A stretch of 64,000 nucleotides of DNA from Mycolicibacterium vulneris (GTDB lineage Bacteria; Actinomycetota; Actinomycetes; Mycobacteriales; Mycobacteriaceae): the NCBI RefSeq assembly GCF_002104765.1, contig NZ_NCXM01000023.1, forward strand, positions 1-64,000, in the 5' to 3' direction. Numbering within the stretch: the first letter of the stretch is position 1; every line of letters starts with the position of its first letter. This document shows positions 35,501 through 43,313 of the stretch, piece after piece. Both the position numbers and the translations under genes were made by a program. Under the pieces are notes generated by a model. That model saw only the letters and a list, made by a program, of their open reading frames with translations, ran no database searches and was not told the DNA's origin.

Positions 35501-37026
35501 AATCCGCGCTGGCCGAGCTGCTGGCCGAGCTGCTCGGGCAGCAGCGCATCGACGTCACCGCGGATTTCCTGCAGCTGGGCCTGGACAGCATCATGGCGTT
35601 GTCGGTGGTACAAGCGGCCCGCGCACGCGGAATTGCGCTGCGCGCCAGGCTCATCCTCGAGTGCAGTAACGTCCGCGAACTGGCGGAGGCGATCGACTCG
35701 GAAACCGCGACCGCCGCCCAGCACGCGGACACCGAATCCGGACCAATGCCGTTGCTGCCCAACGGCCGATGGCTCTACGAATTCGGTGACCCGCGCCGGC
35801 TCGCGCAGACCGAAGCCATCCGGCTGCCCGAGGCGCTGCGCCGCGAGCAGTTGGACGCGGCCTTGGCAAGCATCATCGAGGGCCACGAAGTGCTGCGCAC
35901 CCGGGTGGACCGCTCCACCATGACCCTGGTGCCGGCGCCCGCGGCCGACGCCGTCGAAGCGGTCAAAGAGGTTGAGGTGCTTGGCGATCTGGCCGCGGTG
36001 GTACCCGCCCACGTCGCCGAGGCCATCGACCGCCTGGATCCCGAACGCGGAATGCTGCTGTCCGCCGTGTGGTTGCGACCGCCGGCGGGGGAGAGCGTCC
36101 TGCTGCTGGCCGCGCACGTCGTCGCGCTGGATCCGGCGTCGTGGCGCGTGATCCTGGGTGAACTCGGTGCCGCCCTGGCGGCCTCGGCCACCGGCCACTC
36201 GCCGGCGCCCGTCCGCGAACACACCAGCTATCGGCGCTGGGCGGACGCGCTGACCGCGCGGGCGCATCGGTTGGACACGGTGCAGTTCTGGGCGTCCCAA
36301 CTGGACGGCGGCGATCCCGACCTCGGTGCCCGCCGCGTGGATCCGAGCCGCGATCGGGCGCGCGACCTGATCGTCCGCAACGCCGCCACCGACGCCGACG
36401 TCACCCGCCGGCTGCTGGAGTCGGGCCTGCCGTTGCCCGCGCTGCTGGTCGCCGCGACCGCGGCGACGGTGACGCGCTGGCGCGAGATGCGCGGCCAGGC
36501 CACCCCACCGCCGCTGCTCGCGCTCGAAACACACGGCCGCGCCGACGGTTTGGTGGACCTGCCGGGCGCACACACCATCGACACCGGCGACACGGTCGGG
36601 TTGCTCAGCTCCATCTACCCGGTGCGGCTCGGTTCGACGGATCCGCGCGAGGTGGGGGAGACGTTGGCGGCGATCCCCGGCGACGGACTCGACTACGGGT
36701 TGCTGCGCTACCTGCGCGACGACACCGCCGAGCGGCTCGCCGGGTATTCACCACCGCAGCTGCTGCTGAATTATCTCGGCGCCGCACACACCGACGGCGG
36801 CACCGGATTGCGGCTCGAGCGCGAGCTGCTCGCCGGGTCGTCGCCGGTGCCGGAACCGGAAACCGCGGTGCGCCACGAACTCACCATCGCCGCGATGGTG
36901 CTGAGCTATGACGGGGAACGGGTTCTGGCCGCGCAGTGGCGCGCCCTGCCCGACATTCTCGATGAGACGGATATTGCCGCGCTGCAAGAGCTTTGGGTTG
37001 ATTCGCTGCGGGAGATGGTGAAATGA
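32587..37026 (+). CDS. mbtF: MbtF, NRPS (C-A-PCP plus terminal C-like domain)
   Basis: This 1479-residue NRPS adds the terminal lysine that becomes the cyclic hydroxamate. Domains: C (HHIVIDGWSLP near 147), A (FTSGTTGEPKG near 606, CYGPTETTVEA near 755, A10 Lys in PNGKLDETAL), PCP (LQLGLDSIMAL near 996), then a C-terminal condensation/epimerisation-like domain with a degenerate motif HVVALDP near 1176. My hand alignment puts Asp at the 278-equivalent and Glu at the 331-equivalent pocket positions, which suits a basic side chain such as lysine. Length is close to the M. tuberculosis protein (about 1460). The frame is open far upstream inside mbtE; the ATG at 32587 overlapping the mbtE TGA is the clear start. 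The terminal domain may catalyse cyclisation or release. Confidence 0.93.
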   Translation: MTAAQTDVAPDIEDVMALSPLQEGLYSLTTLAEFADGESADDPYVIGIAADISGELDVTLLRECAEQMLVRHPNLRASFFSRGIPRPVQIVPSRVELPWRLVAAAPEDVPALETGERRRPFDLERGPAIRFLLIELPGARWRLVLTAHHIVIDGWSLPVFVNEMMILYQAGGNPAALPVAARPYRDYIGWLASRDPETSQRVWREHLAGLPGPTLLAAALGSIETTDGRQPALPRTTRLRLPADTTRRLVDDTRSRGITVNTLMQMAWALVLSRLTDTRDVVFGVTVSGRPPELTGVETMVGLFINTVPLRVRLDPAATVGEQCRAVQRDAALLREHSHLGHAQLRALGGVGEMFDTLLVYENFPMDGLTAGGELIAGGATFRPSALQTLSHFPVAVAAHMEGSELVVLIEAIDGALGAIPAATFGQRVLTAAERLLQGWERPLRDISILLGDEADPLRATGAPTPLSPLSIHARFADVVASAPDSPAVSWAGGALSYRELDLHATRLAARLAHKGVKPETPVGLRLSRGPQYIIAIFAVLKAGGMCVPMEPGMPPERVASILRQSGASIVLDDELTEELLDACEPHDDDFHAVDVPPAQAAYVVFTSGTTGEPKGVIGTHGAVGAYADDHLDRVLRPAAGKLGRPLRIAHAWSFAFDAAWQPLVGLLGGHGVHVVDEQTQTDAEALVALIAAHGIDMIDTTPSMFAQLQAFGLLTEAPLTVLALGGEAVGSAAWARIRNTCSTSSMAAYNCYGPTETTVEAVVATIAEHDELSIGLPTRHTRGYVLDSALRPVPCGATGELYLGGAQLARGYLGRAPETAARFVADPFAAAERMYRTGDLVRRLPDGSVQYVGRADAQVKIRGHRVEPGEIAAALESHPAVRHAGVLVQQRRGVARLTAYVATDPAAGRPMTSELRGLLSTRLPRYMVPQRIVLVDEIPLTPNGKLDETALAAFDRAESEVGTATPETATESALAELLAELLGQQRIDVTADFLQLGLDSIMALSVVQAARARGIALRARLILECSNVRELAEAIDSETATAAQHADTESGPMPLLPNGRWLYEFGDPRRLAQTEAIRLPEALRREQLDAALASIIEGHEVLRTRVDRSTMTLVPAPAADAVEAVKEVEVLGDLAAVVPAHVAEAIDRLDPERGMLLSAVWLRPPAGESVLLLAAHVVALDPASWRVILGELGAALAASATGHSPAPVREHTSYRRWADALTARAHRLDTVQFWASQLDGGDPDLGARRVDPSRDRARDLIVRNAATDADVTRRLLESGLPLPALLVAATAATVTRWREMRGQATPPPLLALETHGRADGLVDLPGAHTIDTGDTVGLLSSIYPVRLGSTDPREVGETLAAIPGDGLDYGLLRYLRDDTAERLAGYSPPQLLLNYLGAAHTDGGTGLRLERELLAGSSPVPEPETAVRHELTIAAMVLSYDGERVLAAQWRALPDILDETDIAALQELWVDSLREMVK

Positions 37027-38309
37027 GCACACTTGCGATCTTGGGTGCCGGCGCCAAGGCGGTGGCTGTGGCGGCCAAGGCCTTCGCCCTGCGCGAAATG
37101 GGCGTCGAGGTTCCCGACGTGGTCGCGGTGGAGCGGATCGGCGTCGCGGCGAACTGGCAGGCCAGCGGCGGCTGGACCGATGGCGCGCATCGGTTGGGCA
37201 CCAGCCCCGAAAAAGACGTCGGGTTTCCCTACCGCTCGGCGCTGGTGCCGCGCCGCAACGCCGAACTCGACGAGCGGATGACCCGCTACAGCTGGCAGTC
37301 CTATCTCATCGCGATGGCCTCGTTCGCGGAGTGGATCGACCGCGGCAGGCCGGCGCCGACGCATCGCCGGTGGAGTCAGTACCTGAGCTGGGTCGCGCAC
37401 CACGTGGGCATGAACGTGGTGCACGGTGACGTCGAACGATTGGCGATCACCGGAGATCGCTGGGCGCTGTACACCCACGAAACCACCGTGCACGCCGACG
37501 CGTTGATGATCACCGGTCCCGGACAGGCCGAAAAGTCGTTGCTTCCAGGCAATCCGCGCGTGCTGTCGATCGCCCAGTTCTGGGACCGCGCCGCCAATCA
37601 CGACCGGATCGATGCGGAGCGGGTGGCGGTGATCGGCGGTGGCGAGACGGCCGCGGCGATGCTCTATGAGCTGTTCCGGCACCGGGTTTCCAGCATCACC
37701 GTGATTTCGCCACAAGCCACATTGTTCACCCGCGGCGAGGGGTTCTTCGAGAACGCGCTGTTCTCCGATCCCACCAACTGGCCGGCCCTCACGCTTGCCG
37801 AACGCCGTGATGCGTTGGCGCGCACCGACCGTGGGGTGTTTTCCTCGCACGTGCAGGAAGCGTTGCTGGCCGACGATCGCATCCACCACCTGCGTGGCCG
37901 CGTCGCCCACGCGGTGGGCAAGGAGGGGCAGATCCGGTTGACACTGTCCACCAATCGCGGCAGCGAGAATCTGGAGACGGTACACGGGTTTGATCTCGTC
38001 ATCGACGGTTCCGGCGCTGACTCGCTTTGGTTCGCAACGCTATTCAGCCAGGAAGCCCTTGATCTGCTAGAACTCGGTCTGGGTGGGCCCCTGACTTCGG
38101 AACGGCTGCAGGAGGCGATAGGTTATGACCTGGCCGTCACAGACGTGACACCCAAGTTGTTCCTGCCGAACCTGTCAGGACTTACCCAGGGGCCGGGGTT
38201 TCCCAACCTGAGCTGCCTTGGGCTGCTATCCGATCGGGTGTTGGGATCCACCGTCAGGCCGTCCAAGTATCCCGTGAGAAGGAGACACGATGAGCGCGAA
38301 CCCCTTTGA
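37023..38309 (+). CDS. mbtG: MbtG, lysine N6-hydroxylase
   Basis: This 428-residue flavin monooxygenase hydroxylates the epsilon-nitrogen of lysine (free or acylated), giving the iron-binding hydroxamates. The N-terminal FAD fingerprint is ILGAGAKAVAVAAK, and the NADPH-binding fingerprint is VAVIGGGETAAAML near residue 202. The segment SASGGW-like NWQASGGWTDGAH and the late NLSGLTQGPGFPNLS fit the ornithine/lysine N-hydroxylase family. The ATG overlaps the mbtF TGA by four bases, and the last 20 bases overlap mbtH. Iron repression through the shared mbtB promoter is expected. Confidence 0.95.
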   Translation: MSTLAILGAGAKAVAVAAKAFALREMGVEVPDVVAVERIGVAANWQASGGWTDGAHRLGTSPEKDVGFPYRSALVPRRNAELDERMTRYSWQSYLIAMASFAEWIDRGRPAPTHRRWSQYLSWVAHHVGMNVVHGDVERLAITGDRWALYTHETTVHADALMITGPGQAEKSLLPGNPRVLSIAQFWDRAANHDRIDAERVAVIGGGETAAAMLYELFRHRVSSITVISPQATLFTRGEGFFENALFSDPTNWPALTLAERRDALARTDRGVFSSHVQEALLADDRIHHLRGRVAHAVGKEGQIRLTLSTNRGSENLETVHGFDLVIDGSGADSLWFATLFSQEALDLLELGLGGPLTSERLQEAIGYDLAVTDVTPKLFLPNLSGLTQGPGFPNLSCLGLLSDRVLGSTVRPSKYPVRRRHDEREPL

Positions 38310-38505
38310 TGACGACAGCGCGACCTTTGTGGTGCTGATCAACGACGAAGACCAGCACAGCCTGTGGCCGACCTTCGCTGACACGCCGGCCGGGTGGCGG
38401 GTGGCGTTCGGTGAGGCCAGTCGCACCGACTGCCTGCAGTACGTCGAACAGAACTGGTCGGACATCCGGCCCAAGAGCCTGATCAAGGCGCTCGCCGGGG
38501 AGTAG
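38290..38505 (+). CDS. mbtH: MbtH, NRPS adenylation-domain partner
   Basis: This 71-residue protein is the founding MbtH-like family type. It carries the invariant pattern: NPFDDD at the N-terminus, the NDEDQHSLWPTFADTPAGW core and the C-terminal SDIRPKSL. MbtH-like proteins bind NRPS adenylation domains and support their folding and activity. The start lies within mbtG in a different frame, 20 bases before its stop, and has GAGAAGGAG upstream. It is the last gene of the mbt operon. Confidence 0.96.
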   Translation: MSANPFDDDSATFVVLINDEDQHSLWPTFADTPAGWRVAFGEASRTDCLQYVEQNWSDIRPKSLIKALAGE

Positions 38506-38596
38506 CAGGGGGTCCGCGGGGGCGAGATTTCCGCCGCTACATACTTGCGGCACAGAACAATTAGCGTGTTTTCACACGTCGCGTCCGTAGCGTCGT

Positions 38597-38655
38597 CGTA
38601 ACGTGACCGACCTGAGACACAAAATCCGGAGTCACAGGGCACACTTACACCATCT
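38597..38655 (+). repeat. Duplicated upstream element, first cfp2 copy
   Basis: CGTAACGT, then GAGACAC 17 bases further on, then GGCACACTTACACCATCT about 24 bases later. The same three blocks recur with almost the same spacing at 39456-39515 before the second cfp2 paralogue. This points to a duplicated promoter; TACACCAT would be a possible -10 region. Confidence 0.6.
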
Positions 38656-38733
38656 TCAACCATGAAGACCTGTGACCGTGTGCGGCGATCCGCAGGATTT
38701 CCGCCACGGTCCATGTGCATCGAAGGGGGACCT

Positions 38734-39270
38734 GTGAAATCCGTGAAGTCCATTGCCACGGGCGTGGCGGCACTGACCGCCATTGGCGGCGCCGCCGCCG
38801 GTGTGGCTTCCATTGCAGTACCGATCGGCCTCGATCAGGTGCAACTGGCTGCGGTCGGCGCGCCACTGCCGCAGGACCCGCCGCCGCCTCCGCCCCCGCC
38901 GCCGGGAGCGCCGGGCCAGTTGCCGACGGCGGATCAGTTGGCGAACCTTTGCAACCAAGTAACCGACCCCGGCGTTAACTACAGGGACAAGGCCAACCTC
39001 ATTGAAAACGGCGTCAGTCAAAACGAGGGTATGGTGGCCGACCACGACCTGCGGAAGGCCTACCGGAACGGGAACTTCCCCGAGCAGTTCAACGTGACGA
39101 ACATCGCTCCGGCGGGTCCGAATATGGCCCAGGCCGATGTGGCCATCACTGGGCCGAAGTTCGCCGGGCCGGTCAACAAGCACCTGGTGTTCGTCAACCA
39201 GGGTGGAAATTGGGTCTTGCAGCACGACGCGGCGCTTGCTCTGGTGCAGGCGGCGACGGCGACCAACTGA
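38734..39270 (+). CDS. Cfp2/MTB12-family secreted antigen, divergent copy
   Basis: This 178-residue secreted protein has an N-terminal signal segment (MKSVKSIATGVAALTAIGG...) and no lipobox. A proline run of about nine residues follows GAPLPQDPP near residue 50 and marks the mature N-terminus. The rest follows the Cfp2 fold pattern: QLANLCNQVTDPGVNY, FNVTNIAP, ADVAITGPKF, LVFVNQGGNWVL. It is clearly less like M. tuberculosis Cfp2 than the next gene is. The GTG at 38734 has AAGGGGGA directly upstream and aligns with the start of the paralogue; an ATG at 38662 in frame would spoil the signal peptide. Function in the cell envelope or as a T-cell antigen is known only at family level. Confidence 0.85.
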   Translation: MKSVKSIATGVAALTAIGGAAAGVASIAVPIGLDQVQLAAVGAPLPQDPPPPPPPPPGAPGQLPTADQLANLCNQVTDPGVNYRDKANLIENGVSQNEGMVADHDLRKAYRNGNFPEQFNVTNIAPAGPNMAQADVAITGPKFAGPVNKHLVFVNQGGNWVLQHDAALALVQAATATN

Positions 39271-39314
39271 GACAGTTCAGCGAGTCCGTCTAGCAACACC
39301 GACGTTTCAAGCGG

Positions 39315-39348
39315 ACCCCATGCGCCTCCGTGAGGCGGCGCATGGGGT
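39315..39348 (+). terminator. Hairpin terminator after the first cfp2 copy
   Basis: CCCCATGCGCC (39316-39326) pairs perfectly with GGCGCATGGGG (39337-39347), 11 bases extended by an A-T pair, with a ten-base loop and a modest TT...CTTTC tail. It separates the two paralogues and supports independent promoters. Confidence 0.65.
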
Positions 39349-39455
39349 TCTGCCTTTCAATTCCCCTGAATGACCGGTCGCCCCGGCGGCGTACCAAAGC
39401 ACGTCCTCGCACAGCCCGCGCACAGTTGGCTCTTGTTTTTTCCACATCGGCTCGC

Positions 39456-39515
39456 CGTAACGTATCGGTGCCGAGACACGAAGTACCAGACGCAACGGGC
39501 ACGCCTACACCATCT
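39456..39515 (+). repeat. Duplicated upstream element, second cfp2 copy
   Basis: This carries the same three blocks as 38597-38655: CGTAACGT, GAGACAC 17 bases on, and GGGCACGCCTACACCATCT. Only the spacer sequence has diverged. It is the likely promoter of the second cfp2 gene. Confidence 0.6.
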
Positions 39516-39579
39516 GAGCCGCCACGCCAGGCGGTGCGGATTGCAAAGCGTCGAATTCGTGCCCACCGAAGGGGGAACC

Positions 39580-40101
39580 ATGAAGACCGTCAAGACCCTT
39601 GCCACCGCGGTGGCAGCGCTGGCCATCGTCGGGGGCGCCGCCGCCGGCGTGGCTTCCGTGGCGACGCCGAGTTCGCTGGCCGCTGGGGTGCGGCTGGCCA
39701 CCGTCGGTGCGCCGCTTCCGCAGGATCCGCCGCCGGCGCAGCCGGTCGCCGGTGCTAACGTGCCGACTCCCGATCAGCTGACGGGCGTGCTGAACAGCCT
39801 CGCCGACCCGAACGTGTCGTTCAACAGCAAGGGCAATCTGGTGCAGGGCGGCATCAGTGGCATGGAAGCGCACGTCTCGGACAAGAAGCTGCAGAAGGCC
39901 GCCAAGAACGGCGATCTGCCGCTGTCGTTCGACGTCACCAACATCCAGCCGGCCGCGGCCGGTTCGGCGACCGCCGACGTCGCGGTCTCCGGCCCCAAGC
40001 TGACGTCGCCGGTCACGCAGAACGTCACCTTCGTCAATCAGGGCGGCTGGGTGCTGTCGCGGGCGTCGGCGATGGAGCTGCTGCAGGCCGCCGGTCAGTG
40101 A
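39580..40101 (+). CDS. cfp2: Cfp2/MTB12 low-molecular-weight secreted antigen
   Basis: This 173-residue secreted protein is the closer counterpart of M. tuberculosis Cfp2 (Rv2376c): it shares LLNSLADPNVSF-like, LPLSFDVTNIQPAAAGSATA, VSGPKL, QNVTFVNQGGWVLSRASAM and ELLQAAG, and the mature start GAPLPQDPP. The signal peptide is MKTVKTLATAVAALAIVGG and following. AAGGGGGAA precedes the ATG at 39580. The position right after mbtH matches the M. tuberculosis order. Its 3' end overlaps the convergent sigma factor gene by seven bases. The protein is abundant in culture filtrates of M. tuberculosis; its biochemical role is unknown. Confidence 0.93.
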   Translation: MKTVKTLATAVAALAIVGGAAAGVASVATPSSLAAGVRLATVGAPLPQDPPPAQPVAGANVPTPDQLTGVLNSLADPNVSFNSKGNLVQGGISGMEAHVSDKKLQKAAKNGDLPLSFDVTNIQPAAAGSATADVAVSGPKLTSPVTQNVTFVNQGGWVLSRASAMELLQAAGQ

Positions 40102-40991
40102 TCAGCGCCCAGCGCGCGCAGGTCTAACCGGGCGATGCGCGCCGGATCCGCGAGCACATCGATCGTGCGGATCCGGCCGTCGCGCACCACGAAACCCATG
40201 ACGGATGCCGCACGGCCGGCGATGAAAATCACCGCGCCGGCGGCGCCGTTGATGGTCGCGGCACGCGCCTCGCGCTCCGGGCCCGCGTAACCGCGGGCCA
40301 GCTCCGCCACCGAGGCCGCGCCCTGAGCGCGGAAGACGGGTGCGGCGGCGCCGAAGTCGCCCCGCAGCACCACGTCGGGATGGAGCACCGCGACCAGGCG
40401 GTCGAAGTCCCCACTGCGCCCCGCCGCGAAGAACGCGTCGACCACGTCGCGTTGCGCGGCCAACGCGCCGTCGGGAACCGGATCGGCCTGCTCGATCCGG
40501 CGTCGTGCCCGGCTGGCCAGCTTGCGGGCCGACTCCGGCGTCCGGTCGACGATGGCCCCGATCTGATCGAACGGCACGGTGAAGACGTCGTGCAGGACGA
40601 ACGCCAGCCGCTCGGCCGGCGGCAACGTATCCAGCACCACGAACAGCGCCAGCCCCACCGCGTCGGCCAGCATCGCGCGGCGTTCGGGGTCGAATTCACC
40701 CTCTGCCTCGACGATCGGATCCGGCAGGTGATCGACCAGTTCATCGCCGCCGTGAGTCCGGCGGTCGCGCAACATGTTCAGGCAGATGCGCGCCACCACC
40801 GTGGTCAGCCAGGCGTCCAGGTTGGCAATGCCGTCCCCGCCGTCCGATTCGGCGCTGCGGTTCAACCGCAGCCACGCCTCCTGCACCGCGTCCTGGGCGT
40901 CGTCGATCGAGCCCAGCATGCGGTAGGCGATGGCGCCCAGCTGTGGCCGGGCCGCCTCGAAGCGTGCCGCCAGTGACGCCTCCGCCGTCAC
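40095..40991 (-). CDS. ECF41-like sigma factor with SnoaL-like C-terminal domain
   Basis: This 298-residue sigma factor has region 2 (ARPQLGAIAYRMLGSIDDAQ, DAVQEAWLRL) and region 4 (LDTLPPAERLAFVLHDVF, FDQIGAIVDRTPESARKLAS) and a C-terminal SnoaL/NTF2-like domain from about residue 170 that in ECF41-type factors regulates activity in cis. The M. tuberculosis relatives are SigJ/SigI-like proteins. The frame extends upstream to 41018, but the GTG at 40991 forms a GTGA overlap with the stop of the upstream CMD-like gene. That pairing of an ECF41 factor with a carboxymuconolactone decarboxylase-like gene is the known family arrangement, in which the partner gene is the main target. No separate anti-sigma gene is present. 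Confidence 0.88.
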   Translation of the reverse strand: MTAEASLAARFEAARPQLGAIAYRMLGSIDDAQDAVQEAWLRLNRSAESDGGDGIANLDAWLTTVVARICLNMLRDRRTHGGDELVDHLPDPIVEAEGEFDPERRAMLADAVGLALFVVLDTLPPAERLAFVLHDVFTVPFDQIGAIVDRTPESARKLASRARRRIEQADPVPDGALAAQRDVVDAFFAAGRSGDFDRLVAVLHPDVVLRGDFGAAAPVFRAQGAASVAELARGYAGPEREARAATINGAAGAVIFIAGRAASVMGFVVRDGRIRTIDVLADPARIARLDLRALGADH

Positions 40992-41584
40992 GGCCGATCG
41001 GTCTCGGCTAAGGCGCACACCCGGTCACCGGAAAAGCCCGACGACCCGATGTCAAGCGCGATGTTGAAACGGGCCCGAAGGTTGCCCAGCGTGATCACGT
41101 GGGTCAGGCCGACGAGCTGCGCGGCATCGAAATGCGCGCGCAGCGCGTCGAACAGTTCGTCGCTCACCTCGACCGGGGTGCGGCTGATCGCGGTGGCGTA
41201 CCGCAGGATGAGCTTGTCGACGTCGGAAAAGCACGGCGCGTTCTGATAATCGGCGAGGGCCAACAGCTCTTCGTCGGTCATGCCCCAGCGGCGCGCGATC
41301 TGTGAGCCGAGGTCGATGCAGTATTCGCAGCGCACCGTCGTCGCCGCCTTGAGCTCGGCCAACGCCCGCTGGCGGGGGCTGAGCACGTCCAGCTTCGACT
41401 CGGCCTGCTCCAACCTGCCGTACGCGTTGAGCAATCGCGGGATGTGCGCATACATCCGCAGCGGTTCCAGCATCCCGGCGGTTTCCAGCCCGGTCATGTG
41501 CGCGAGCTTGCGCTTGGTGAAAAAGAAAGCGATCTTGGCGCCGAGGCCGGCGTCGCGGTCGGAGACTCCTTGCAGCCGTGGCAT
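40988..41584 (-). CDS. Carboxymuconolactone decarboxylase/AhpD-like protein
   Basis: This 198-residue protein carries the CMD/AhpD core: LSPRQRALAELKAATTVRCE, then Tyr-Cys, so the redox motif is C-x-x-C (CEYC), followed by IDLGSQIARRWGMTDEELLA and a C-terminal helix with GLTHVITLGNLRARFNIALD. Proteins of this type act as alkylhydroperoxidases or small-molecule decarboxylases. The gene overlaps an ECF41-like sigma factor start and precedes it in the same operon, so it probably belongs to the regulon of that factor. AGGAGG lies six bases before the ATG at 41584. The physiological substrate is unknown. Confidence 0.88.
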   Translation of the reverse strand: MPRLQGVSDRDAGLGAKIAFFFTKRKLAHMTGLETAGMLEPLRMYAHIPRLLNAYGRLEQAESKLDVLSPRQRALAELKAATTVRCEYCIDLGSQIARRWGMTDEELLALADYQNAPCFSDVDKLILRYATAISRTPVEVSDELFDALRAHFDAAQLVGLTHVITLGNLRARFNIALDIGSSGFSGDRVCALAETDRP

Positions 41585-41661
41585 GGCGATCCTCCTGGCA
41601 AGTTGTGTTGCTAATCAACGTCCTTACTAGGTCGACACGCGGCGAGGTCCGAACGTGACAA

Positions 41662-41976
41662 CTACCCGGGCGCGCCCAGCGGCATATCCATGTCGTACAC
41701 GCGCGCGTGCAGCACGGTGCGGTTTCGCAGCGCGGCGCGCACCGCACGATGCAGGCCGTCTTCGAGATAGGTGATGCCCTTCCACCGCACCGCGTGCGGG
41801 AAGAGATCGCCGTAGAAGGTGGAGTCCTCGGAGAGCAGGCGGTCCAGCGCGAGCACCGTTGTGGTGGTGACCAATTCGTCGAGCCGGATCTGCTGCGGCG
41901 GTATCTGGGACCAATCCCGGTAGGACAGGTTGTGTTCGGGATACGGCTTGCCGTCGCGTACGCCCTTGAAAATCAT
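41662..41976 (-). CDS. Conserved hypothetical protein, Rv2375-like
   Basis: This 104-residue protein opens MIFKGVRDGKPYPEHNLSYR and has no membrane or signal segment. From memory, a similar protein of about 105 residues (Rv2375) sits at the same place beside hrcA in M. tuberculosis, so conservation across species supports a real gene. It is divergent from hrcA and about 250 bases from it. I see no domain I can name. Confidence 0.75.
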   Translation of the reverse strand: MIFKGVRDGKPYPEHNLSYRDWSQIPPQQIRLDELVTTTTVLALDRLLSEDSTFYGDLFPHAVRWKGITYLEDGLHRAVRAALRNRTVLHARVYDMDMPLGAPG

Positions 41977-42223
41977 CGGCCGACCTTTCCCGACTCATTG
42001 CTGCGGCCCGACCGGTTCATTCTGAAAAGGCTAGCCGGAGCGACTTTCGTCAGCACCGATGCGTGCGCAGAAAGTCGTCCGAGCGCCCCCGCCTTCTTCG
42101 CGGCGACGACGGGCCGTCATCCCAGCGGCTACCGAGTCCACCGAACCGCGCTGATAACGGTCGGTGCCGCCCGAGCCCGTAAAATGAATCCGGTCAACGC
42201 GGTATCGAAGGAGGTGGCGGCCG

Positions 42224-43255
42224 GTGGGAAGTGCCGATGACCGTCGGTTTGAAGTGCTGCGCGCCATCGTCGCCGACTTCGTCGCCACCAAGGAACCGAT
42301 CGGTTCCAAGGCGTTGGTGGAGCGCCACAACCTGGGCGTCTCGTCCGCCACCGTCCGCAACGACATGGCGGTACTCGAGGCCGAGGGCTACATCACCCAG
42401 CCGCACACCAGTTCCGGGCGGGTGCCCACCGAGAAGGGCTACCGCGAATTCGTCGACCGGCTGGACGACGTCAAGCCCCTGTCCTCGGCCGAACGGCGCG
42501 CGATCCAGAGCTTCCTCGAATCCGGGGTCGACCTCGACGACGTGCTGCGCCGGGCGGTCCGGCTGCTGTCGCAACTGACTCGGCAGGTGGCTGTGGTGCA
42601 GTACCCCACGCTGTCGTCGTCGACGGTGCGCCACCTGGAAGTGATCGCCCTGACCCCGGCGCGGCTGCTGATGGTGGTCATCACCGACTCGGGCCGGGTA
42701 GACCAGCGGGTCGTCGAACTCGGTGACGTCATCGACGACCACGAACTTTCTCAGCTGCGCGAGATGCTCGGCCAGGCGCTGGTGGGCAAGAAGCTGTCGG
42801 CCGCCTCGGTCGCGGTGGCCGACCTCGCCGGACAGCTGCGCAGCCCGGACGGCCTGGGCGACGCCGTCGGCCGATCGGCGACGGTGTTGCTGGAATCCCT
42901 CGTCGAACACACCGAAGAGCGCCTGTTGCTCGGCGGTACCGCCAACCTGACCCGCAACGCGGCCGATTTTGGTGGCTCGTTGCGCTCCATCCTGGAAGCG
43001 CTGGAGGAGCAGGTGGTGGTGCTGCGGTTGCTGGCCGCCCAGCAGGAAGCCGGTAAAGTGACGGTGCGCATCGGCCACGAGACGGCCGCCGAGCAGATAT
43101 TGGGCACCTCCGTGGTCACCACCGCCTACGGCACGTCCGACACCGTTTACGGGGGAATGGGTGTGCTGGGGCCCACCCGGATGGACTATCCGGGAACTAT
43201 CGCCAGCGTTGCTGCGGTTGCCCTTTATATCGGCGAAGTCCTGGGTGCGCGATGA
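42224..43255 (+). CDS. hrcA: HrcA heat-shock repressor
   Basis: This 343-residue winged-helix repressor controls class I heat-shock genes (groEL/groES type) by binding CIRCE elements. The DNA-binding domain is at the N-terminus (RFEVLRAIVADFVATKEPIG, GVSSATVRNDMAVLEAEGYI, PHTSSGRVPTEKGYREFVD), followed by the GAF-like domain with VVQYPTLSSSTVRHLEVI and TRMDYPGTIASV at the end. GTG at 42224 is preceded by AAGGAGG. It is followed 58 bases later by dnaJ2 on the same strand, as in M. tuberculosis. I did not find a CIRCE dyad upstream, so it may not be self-repressed. Confidence 0.97.
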   Translation: MGSADDRRFEVLRAIVADFVATKEPIGSKALVERHNLGVSSATVRNDMAVLEAEGYITQPHTSSGRVPTEKGYREFVDRLDDVKPLSSAERRAIQSFLESGVDLDDVLRRAVRLLSQLTRQVAVVQYPTLSSSTVRHLEVIALTPARLLMVVITDSGRVDQRVVELGDVIDDHELSQLREMLGQALVGKKLSAASVAVADLAGQLRSPDGLGDAVGRSATVLLESLVEHTEERLLLGGTANLTRNAADFGGSLRSILEALEEQVVVLRLLAAQQEAGKVTVRIGHETAAEQILGTSVVTTAYGTSDTVYGGMGVLGPTRMDYPGTIASVAAVALYIGEVLGAR

Positions 43256-43313
43256 ACGCGCACCGGCAGAGTGGGTTGGCGCGGGGTAAAGACCAGGTAT
43301 AGGAGAGTCAAGC

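Noticed and set aside
38662..38733. Earlier ATG start for the first cfp2 copy
   Set aside because: It would put 24 extra residues before the signal peptide; GTG 38734 has a proper SD and aligns with the second copy.
41977..42223. CIRCE element (TTAGCACTC-N9-GAGTGCTAA) before hrcA
   Set aside because: I looked for the dyad and did not find it in this gap.
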